Source: Candidatus Atribacteria bacterium (GTDB lineage Bacteria > Atribacterota > Atribacteria > Atribacterales > Atribacteraceae). From it: a stretch of 10,031 bases of DNA. The first letter of the stretch is position 1; every line of letters starts with the position of its first letter. A program made the position numbers and the translations under genes. Below, in pieces: positions 5,918-10,031 of the stretch. A model generated the notes under the pieces. It was not told where the DNA came from and made no database searches. It was given only the letters and a program-made list of their open reading frames with translations. The DNA lies in contig JAPLGF010000057.1 of the NCBI GenBank assembly GCA_026390275.1, positions 1-10,031 of the forward strand, written 5' to 3'.

Positions 5918-6982
5918 TCATCGGTTTTTTCTGATTGATTCGACATCTTCATCCGACATTTCCCGATCAAAACTCCGCAAACCGGAAACCCGAAAACCAT
6001 GTTTTTTGGCTAATTCATTGATCTCTTTCACCCGCTCCACCTGGACATCTTTCCCCAGAGTATAGTCTTCGAATCTCCCTTCCAAGGTAAGAATCATGGT
6101 CTCCGACATACAGGCATACGCCTTTCCGGGAGGATAACCGAAATCCATCCCAAAATCGGGATGACCGGGAACATCAACAATCCCGCCTTCAATCACCAAA
6201 ACATCTTTCCGGGTATGCATGACTTCTTTTGCCACATTTCGGGGTCGGGAGACGTCACAGACCACTGCCCCTCGCTCAATCCAGTCAGCCTTCACAATAT
6301 TCCCCATAGCAGAAGTGACCGTTAGAACGATTTTCGAACCCCGAATCCCTTCCTCCACATCGGTGAAGGTTTGCACTGGGGTACCGCTGACTTTCTGGAT
6401 TTCGTCACCCACCCGTTTGACTTTCTCCCCATCCCGCCCGACCACCCGAACCCTCTTTCCCCCCTGGGCCAGGATGACTGCACAGGCTTTCCCGATGGAA
6501 CCGGTAGCACCAACTACCGCAATATCTTCTCTTTGTATATCAATGTCCATTTTTTGGGCGGCCATGGTGGTGGCTTCCAGGGCCGTGGCAACGGTATAGC
6601 TGTTCCCGGTGGTGACCGCCAGGCGAAGTCCCTTTTTCGGGGTGATACCTCCATCTCCGGCCACGGACGTAAAGGCTCCCAAACCGATGATCTTGGCCCC
6701 CAGCTCTTCCGCTAAAAGACCGCACTTATGAATTTGTTGAGCCACAAACCCAAAATCATATTCTACCAGCACCCGAGAGGTCATCGGCAGTCCCACAAAC
6801 CACCCTTCGATTTCTTTTCCTGTGGCGGTGGAACGAACCCCGGTGATATGGGAAAGAATAAAAGGGGAAAACCGGGAGGAAATATATTCCACCGTTCGAG
6901 ATGGGAGAAACCGGAGTATCTTTTTATGTTCTCTGATGTCCTGGACATCCATGGCATGGATGATGAAACCAAAACTATCCAC
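5918..6982 (-). CDS. Long-chain acyl-ACP reductase-like protein (AAR family, COG5322)
   Basis: This 354-residue protein closely follows the cyanobacterial fatty acyl-ACP reductase, which reduces acyl-ACP to fatty aldehyde with NADPH. Shared features in order: N-terminal FGFIIHAMDVQDI (4-16), LGAFTSVAGDGGI (101-113), LAVTTGNSYTVATALEAT (121-138), the Rossmann loop DIAVVGATGSIGKA (153-166), the catalytic-type Cys in YACMSETMILTLEGRFEDY (289-307; C291 aligns with the AAR active-site Cys), and the C-terminal VKEINELAKKHGF (318-330). The family is sometimes labelled predicted amino acid dehydrogenase. The start is GTG at 6980-6982 with GAAGG 7 bases upstream; it fits the AAR N-terminus, whereas the ATG two bases away is out of frame. 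It lies 15 bases after the SRPBCC gene and is last in the operon. An aldehyde deformylating oxygenase, the usual AAR partner, is absent, as expected in an anaerobe. The true acyl substrate is unknown. Confidence 0.85.
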   Translation of the reverse strand: MDSFGFIIHAMDVQDIREHKKILRFLPSRTVEYISSRFSPFILSHITGVRSTATGKEIEGWFVGLPMTSRVLVEYDFGFVAQQIHKCGLLAEELGAKIIGLGAFTSVAGDGGITPKKGLRLAVTTGNSYTVATALEATTMAAQKMDIDIQREDIAVVGATGSIGKACAVILAQGGKRVRVVGRDGEKVKRVGDEIQKVSGTPVQTFTDVEEGIRGSKIVLTVTSAMGNIVKADWIERGAVVCDVSRPRNVAKEVMHTRKDVLVIEGGIVDVPGHPDFGMDFGYPPGKAYACMSETMILTLEGRFEDYTLGKDVQVERVKEINELAKKHGFRVSGLRSFDREMSDEDVESIRKNR

Positions 6983-6997
6983 ATGACCACCTTCTCA

Positions 6998-7435
6998 CTA
7001 TTTTTCTACCAGTTGTTTGAGAGCTTTTAACATAGCCTGAGTATTTTCCAGCATTTTTTTCTTTAAAAAGGCATTGATGAGGGCACCCACCAGCGGGAGA
7101 CCGAGATCATATTCCAACGAGAGTACCACCCGGGTCTGGTTTTCTCCATCTGGAAGAAATGTCCAGGTCCCTTCGTATTTCTTAAAATCACCTTCCAGGA
7201 TAAAAAAACGACATTCTTTTTTTTCGGCATCCCAGATATCCCTTTCCGTCCATTTCACTTCTCGCCCTTGAAAACTCCCCTTCCAGAAACTATCCACTTC
7301 CCCTCCATCCTTCTTTAAAATTTTCACTTCTTTGAGATCCGGCAGATAGTGAGCAAGTTCTTCAATATTCATGGCCAAAGAAAAAACGTCTTCGGCCTTT
7401 CTCTCAATGGTGATGGAATCACTGACTATGCCCAT
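6998..7435 (-). CDS. SRPBCC (START-like) lipid-binding-fold protein
   Basis: This 145-residue protein has the size and pattern of the COQ10/polyketide-cyclase branch of the SRPBCC superfamily (helix-grip fold). The N-terminal strand and helix SITIERKAEDVFSLAMNIEELAHYLPDL (about 7-34) open the fold. A run of strands follows (36-108), with EGDFKKYEGTWTFLPDGENQTRVVLSLEYDL-type alternation. The long C-terminal helix LVGALINAFLKKKMLENTQAMLKALKQ (about 115-141) closes the hydrophobic pocket. Such proteins bind lipids, polyketides or quinones, and some are enzymes; no catalytic residue stands out. The ATG has AGGAGGAGAT upstream. The gene begins 3 bases after the stop of the aminotransferase gene and ends 15 bases before the AAR-like gene. 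That position suggests handling of a hydrophobic substrate or product of its neighbours, which is inference. Confidence 0.75.
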   Translation of the reverse strand: MGIVSDSITIERKAEDVFSLAMNIEELAHYLPDLKEVKILKKDGGEVDSFWKGSFQGREVKWTERDIWDAEKKECRFFILEGDFKKYEGTWTFLPDGENQTRVVLSLEYDLGLPLVGALINAFLKKKMLENTQAMLKALKQLVEK

Positions 7436-7438
7436 GTT

Positions 7439-8719
7439 TTAATCTCCTCCTATCTCATCAATAATGCCCTTAACGCTCATCAATGACTCATTCAGGATCA
7501 CCAATGCTTTTTCTAAATACTCAAAGGAAATAGTGAGAGGGGGTTCAATTCGAATAACCGTGGGATTATTGAGGGTATAAGCGACCAGAACCCGACGATG
7601 AGCCATTTCCATCGCGAGCAAGGAGGCAATATCCGGATCGGAGAACTGGATTCCGATGAGGAGACCGATCCCCCGGACATCCTGAATGATTTCGGAGTAT
7701 TTTTCCTGAGTTTTTTTCAGTTGTTTGAGAACATATTCTCCTTTTTGAGCCGCCTGATCGGGAAGATGTTCTTCCTGTAAAATTTTCAAGGTTTCAATGC
7801 CCGCCACGCAACTCAGGGGATTTCCCCCCAAGGTAGAAGAATGAATGAAAGGATGGTCTTCGAAAACTTTCCAGATTTCAGGGGTACTGATGAAAGCTCC
7901 GATGGGAAGAACCCCTCCTCCCAGCCCTTTGGCCAAAGTCATGATGTCGGGAATCACATCGAAATGTTCACAGGCAAACATTTTTCCCGTCCGTCCCAAC
8001 CCGGTTTGAATTTCATCAAGAACGAGGAGAGCCCCATTCTTCTCACAAATTGCCTTGACCTGGGAGAGATAGTTCCGTTCCGGGATGTTGATTCCTCCTT
8101 CTCCCTGAACCGGCTCCAGAATGACCGCCGCGGTATCATGGTCAACGGCCTGCTCCATGGCAGCAACATCGTTAAAAGGAACTTGATAGGTTTCCGGAAG
8201 ACAGGGCTCAAAAGGTTTTTTATAGACATCTCTCCCGGATATACTGAGCGACCCCATTGTTTTCCCATGAAAACTATTTTGGGCGGAAACCAATTTTTTC
8301 TTTCCGGTATAAAAACGCGCGAGCTTGATGGCCCCCTCCACCGCTTCGGTTCCACTGTTTCCAAAAAAAGAGTATTGCAACTTTCCCGGCGTTATTTTCG
8401 CCAGCATCTCAGCCAGATCCGCCTGATGTTTGTTGAAAAGAGTCCGGGTGGATAAGGGAAGCCGATCCAGTTGCTCCTTCACTGCCTGGATAATCCGGGG
8501 ATGATTCCTCCCCACGTTAAAGACCCCGAACCCCCCCAAGCAATCGATATATTCATGACCAAAAATATCAAATACTGAGGAATTGCGCGATGTCCATTCC
8601 ACGGTCTCCAGCTGGGCAATTTTATAGTATCGGGCCAGACCGGGATTAATATATTGGGCGTACTTTTCAATTGTTTCCTCAACAATTAAGTTTTTCTCTT
8701 CATTGGTCAGGTTTTCCAT
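7439..8719 (-). CDS. patA: Class III PLP aminotransferase, putrescine aminotransferase (PatA/YgjG)-like
   Basis: This 426-residue class III aminotransferase is complete. Key parts: YIDCLGGFGVFNVGRNHP (57-74), PGKLQYSFFGNSGTEAVEGA (111-130, phosphate-binding GNSGTE), the HG pair at 151-152, AAVILEPVQGEGG (197-209), LVLDEIQTGLGRTG (232-245; D235 contacts the PLP pyridine nitrogen), and TLAKGLGGGVLPIGA (261-275), where K264 is the PLP lysine. HSSTLGGNPL and TLNNPTVIRIEPPL complete the site. The long block similarity (LGGFG, GKLQYSFF, GKMFACEH, VLVAYTLNN, RIEPPLT) is closest to E. coli putrescine aminotransferase rather than acetylornithine or GABA enzymes. The family transfers an amino group between a terminal amine and a keto acid, and is reversible in principle. 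The ATG has GAGGAGG 8 bases upstream and follows the preceding gene by 12 bases. The presence of an AAR-like aldehyde-forming gene downstream suggests the physiological substrate may not be putrescine. Confidence 0.88.
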   Translation of the reverse strand: MENLTNEEKNLIVEETIEKYAQYINPGLARYYKIAQLETVEWTSRNSSVFDIFGHEYIDCLGGFGVFNVGRNHPRIIQAVKEQLDRLPLSTRTLFNKHQADLAEMLAKITPGKLQYSFFGNSGTEAVEGAIKLARFYTGKKKLVSAQNSFHGKTMGSLSISGRDVYKKPFEPCLPETYQVPFNDVAAMEQAVDHDTAAVILEPVQGEGGINIPERNYLSQVKAICEKNGALLVLDEIQTGLGRTGKMFACEHFDVIPDIMTLAKGLGGGVLPIGAFISTPEIWKVFEDHPFIHSSTLGGNPLSCVAGIETLKILQEEHLPDQAAQKGEYVLKQLKKTQEKYSEIIQDVRGIGLLIGIQFSDPDIASLLAMEMAHRRVLVAYTLNNPTVIRIEPPLTISFEYLEKALVILNESLMSVKGIIDEIGGD

Positions 8720-8731
8720 CCGGTATCCTCC

Positions 8732-9637
8732 TCAAAACCGAACGACTCGAGGTCGTATCCCCATCTTCTTCATCATTTCAACATAGTCTCCTGGTGCGAT
8801 ATCTTCCGGCTTTTTTCCCAGAATAGCAACAAAAATAGCTTGAAGAACATTGGTTCCAAACGAACGTCCGTTCATCTCGGGAGTGGTCGTCACCAACATC
8901 TGAACTCCCGCCTTACGAAGTTCTTCAATGTCACTACTGGTGACGGTATTGGTGATGATGATTTTTCCATCCATTCGCTCCGGCATGAAACGATAAATGA
9001 AAAGGAAATCACCCGCTACGATATCCGCTTTCTGAAAGAGGTGAGGAGCCCGGGAAGAGCGTTCATCCTGTTTTTTTCCGGTGGGGTACAGAACACTAAC
9101 GGGTAGACGCCGTAAAAAAGGCATCATGACCACCGACAGAAACCGCAACGTGGAAAGGCGGGAGAGAGGTATTGGAATACCCAGTGCAAAAAGCAGGTCA
9201 CCGATGAGGAGACGACAGCCCTCCTTTTGAAGTCCTTCCGCCAACCCATAACGATCCATTCCACTCATAAAAAGAGCGGTCTTCCCAGAAAGTTCCAGTC
9301 CTTCTTCTTCCACCAGATACCGGGGGATTAATCTTTCCCAGGTTTCCTTCAACTCACCACCATCCACGATGGGCGTTTTTTGAAGAACTGAAACCATTTT
9401 GGCGATCTCAATGATTTTATACTTATAATGTCCAGCCCGAAGATAAAGGTCAGCACCACCAATACCAAACGCATCTACTTTCCCATCAAGCTGCTTTAAC
9501 AAGTCCACAAATTTTTTCTTATCACCATCCACGCCGATCCTTTCCACGCTCAGGCGATACCCCATCAACTCGATCTCGGCAGTATGATTTCGGCGGGAAG
9601 AGCCCAGACTAACGCTCACGATCTTTTTTTGTTTCAT
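8732..9637 (-). CDS. Uncharacterised protein of the family auto-named quinate 5-dehydrogenase
   Basis: I recognise the family only by its name in databases; its function is unproven. From the chosen ATG (9635-9637) it has 301 residues. It opens with KKIVSVSLGSSRRNHTAEIE, then GYRLSVERIGVDGD and a glycine-rich DAFGIGGADLYLRAG (about 55-69) followed by TPIVDGGELKETWER. A Rossmann-like segment GKTALFMSGMDRYGLAEGL (about 118-136) leads into IGDLLFALGIPIPL. The C-terminal half has the strand KIIITNTVTSSDIEEL (about 225-240), MLVTTTPEMNGRSFGTNV and PEDIAPGDYVEMMKKMG. No canonical quinate/shikimate dehydrogenase lysine-aspartate site is evident to me, so the automatic name should not be trusted. An in-frame GTG at 9649 lies inside the Shine-Dalgarno (GAGGAG) and is rejected. 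The start overlaps the bactofilin gene by 29 bases, indicating coupled translation. Confidence 0.6.
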   Translation of the reverse strand: MKQKKIVSVSLGSSRRNHTAEIELMGYRLSVERIGVDGDKKKFVDLLKQLDGKVDAFGIGGADLYLRAGHYKYKIIEIAKMVSVLQKTPIVDGGELKETWERLIPRYLVEEEGLELSGKTALFMSGMDRYGLAEGLQKEGCRLLIGDLLFALGIPIPLSRLSTLRFLSVVMMPFLRRLPVSVLYPTGKKQDERSSRAPHLFQKADIVAGDFLFIYRFMPERMDGKIIITNTVTSSDIEELRKAGVQMLVTTTPEMNGRSFGTNVLQAIFVAILGKKPEDIAPGDYVEMMKKMGIRPRVVRF

Positions 9638-9989
9638 CGTTCTCCTCACCCAACAGAGGGAATATTAATCCACCCTCAAAAATGGCTCCCGGTTCGATGC
9701 CCATTCCGTACGACATGATAAAACCTCGAATTTTTGACGTACTCCGGCAGATTACTTTGTCTGAACGGGCAAAACCGTTGAAAACACCCCAAATTTCAAT
9801 ACTCTGGGCATCGATTTGGGCATCGATCATCCCTTTTCTGGTGACAATCATCGCCTGACACTCGATCGATCCCCGATATTCTCCCTGGACCATTACGGTT
9901 CCGGGAGTGTGAAAGTGACCGGTGAGCTGGGATTGATCTCCCAGGATCGCGATATCCGGTGTCTTCTCTTCATTTTTGATTGAGTTCAT
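9609..9989 (-). CDS. Bactofilin (PF04519)
   Basis: Bactofilins are small proteins that polymerise into filaments through a right-handed beta-helix and scaffold membrane or cell-wall enzymes. This one has 126 residues. After a short charged N-terminal tail (1-12), the core (about 13-108) has the repeating short-strand and glycine pattern: AILGDQSQLTGHF, VQGEYRGSIECQ, RKGMIDAQIDAQSIEIWGVF, NGFARSDKVICRSTSKIRG, and IEPGAIFEGGLIF. The C-terminal tail (ENDETKKDRER) is highly charged and disordered-looking. The ATG at 9987-9989 overlaps the end of coaX by 20 bases and has only a weak AAGAG upstream, so translation may depend on coupling. Its stop overlaps the start of the next gene. Position at the head of the aminotransferase-AAR cluster hints at an envelope location for the pathway (inference). 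Confidence 0.88.
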   Translation of the reverse strand: MNSIKNEEKTPDIAILGDQSQLTGHFHTPGTVMVQGEYRGSIECQAMIVTRKGMIDAQIDAQSIEIWGVFNGFARSDKVICRSTSKIRGFIMSYGMGIEPGAIFEGGLIFPLLGEENDETKKDRER

Positions 9990-10031
9990 TGATTACTCTT
10001 AACCCTTCCAGGGTCAATACCGGATTGAAGA
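9970..10031 (-). CDS. coaX: C-terminal tail of type III pantothenate kinase (partial, cut by right edge)
   Basis: A frame open to the right edge ends in TGA at 9970-9972 and encodes FNPVLTLEGLRVINELNQK. This matches the conserved tail of type III pantothenate kinases (the PxLTLxGLR(I/L)IYE pattern seen in CoaX), the enzyme for the first step of coenzyme A synthesis. The rest lies outside the window. It overlaps the bactofilin gene by 20 bases, so the two are probably in one transcript. A second frame ending in TGA (9986-9988) would also fit an ATGA overlap but encodes LQSGIDPGRVKSNQ, which resembles nothing I know. The call rests on 19 residues. Confidence 0.6.
   Translation of the reverse strand, partial: FNPVLTLEGLRVINELNQK

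Noticed and set aside
6219..6715. Two long + strand open frames opposite the AAR-like gene
   Set aside because: They are shadows of the C-rich non-coding strand; proline- and threonine-rich translations match no family I know.
7841..8455. 204-codon + strand open frame opposite the aminotransferase gene
   Set aside because: It is antisense to a clear class III aminotransferase and its protein has low-information, arginine- and serine-rich content typical of shadow frames.

Overview
The window reads as ordinary chromosomal DNA from an anaerobic, possibly thermophilic bacterium outside the well-studied phyla. The reasons are the family mix: a HEPN-domain protein of the type common in thermophiles, a methyltransferase-like URO-D protein, a sugar ABC transporter with no ATPase, and a tight CoaX / bactofilin / unknown / aminotransferase / SRPBCC / acyl-ACP-reductase-like gene string. 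Atribacterota or a similar deep-branching phylum is my guess, not something the sequence proves. There is no rRNA, tRNA, CRISPR array or intact insertion sequence.

Layout. Bases 1-338 hold the 3' end of a HEPN-domain gene on the + strand. Every other gene is on the - strand. 525-1796 encodes a stand-alone URO-D/MtaA-family protein. 1797-2424 is non-coding and holds two hairpins, a 109-bp MITE-like inverted-repeat element (2001-2109), a run of degenerate 7-bp units and unrecognised decayed-looking DNA. 2425-5505 is an AT-rich carbohydrate ABC importer operon transcribed leftward: binding protein, MalF-type permease, MalG-type permease. It has a recognisable sigma-70-type promoter at 5609-5637 with a palindrome just upstream, and a perfect 20-bp inverted repeat between the binding-protein and permease genes. 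No ATP-binding subunit is present, so a shared ATPase elsewhere is implied.

5918-10031 is a second, tightly packed leftward operon. In order of transcription it contains the C-terminal tail of a type III pantothenate kinase (coaX, cut by the right edge), a bactofilin, an unrecognised protein of a family usually auto-labelled quinate 5-dehydrogenase, a PatA/YgjG-like class III aminotransferase, a small SRPBCC lipid-binding-fold protein, and a homologue of the cyanobacterial long-chain acyl-ACP reductase (AAR). The genes overlap or are separated by 15 bases or fewer, so they are probably co-transcribed and translationally coupled. The promoter lies outside the window.

How the genes may work together. 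The last three genes of this operon suggest a pathway: an AAR-like enzyme could make an aldehyde from an acyl thioester, the aminotransferase could convert the aldehyde to an amine, and the SRPBCC protein could hold the hydrophobic intermediate. The bactofilin at the head would tie this to the membrane or envelope. This is inference, but it is the best candidate here for an undescribed system. The sugar importer and the URO-D protein look like separate transcription units.
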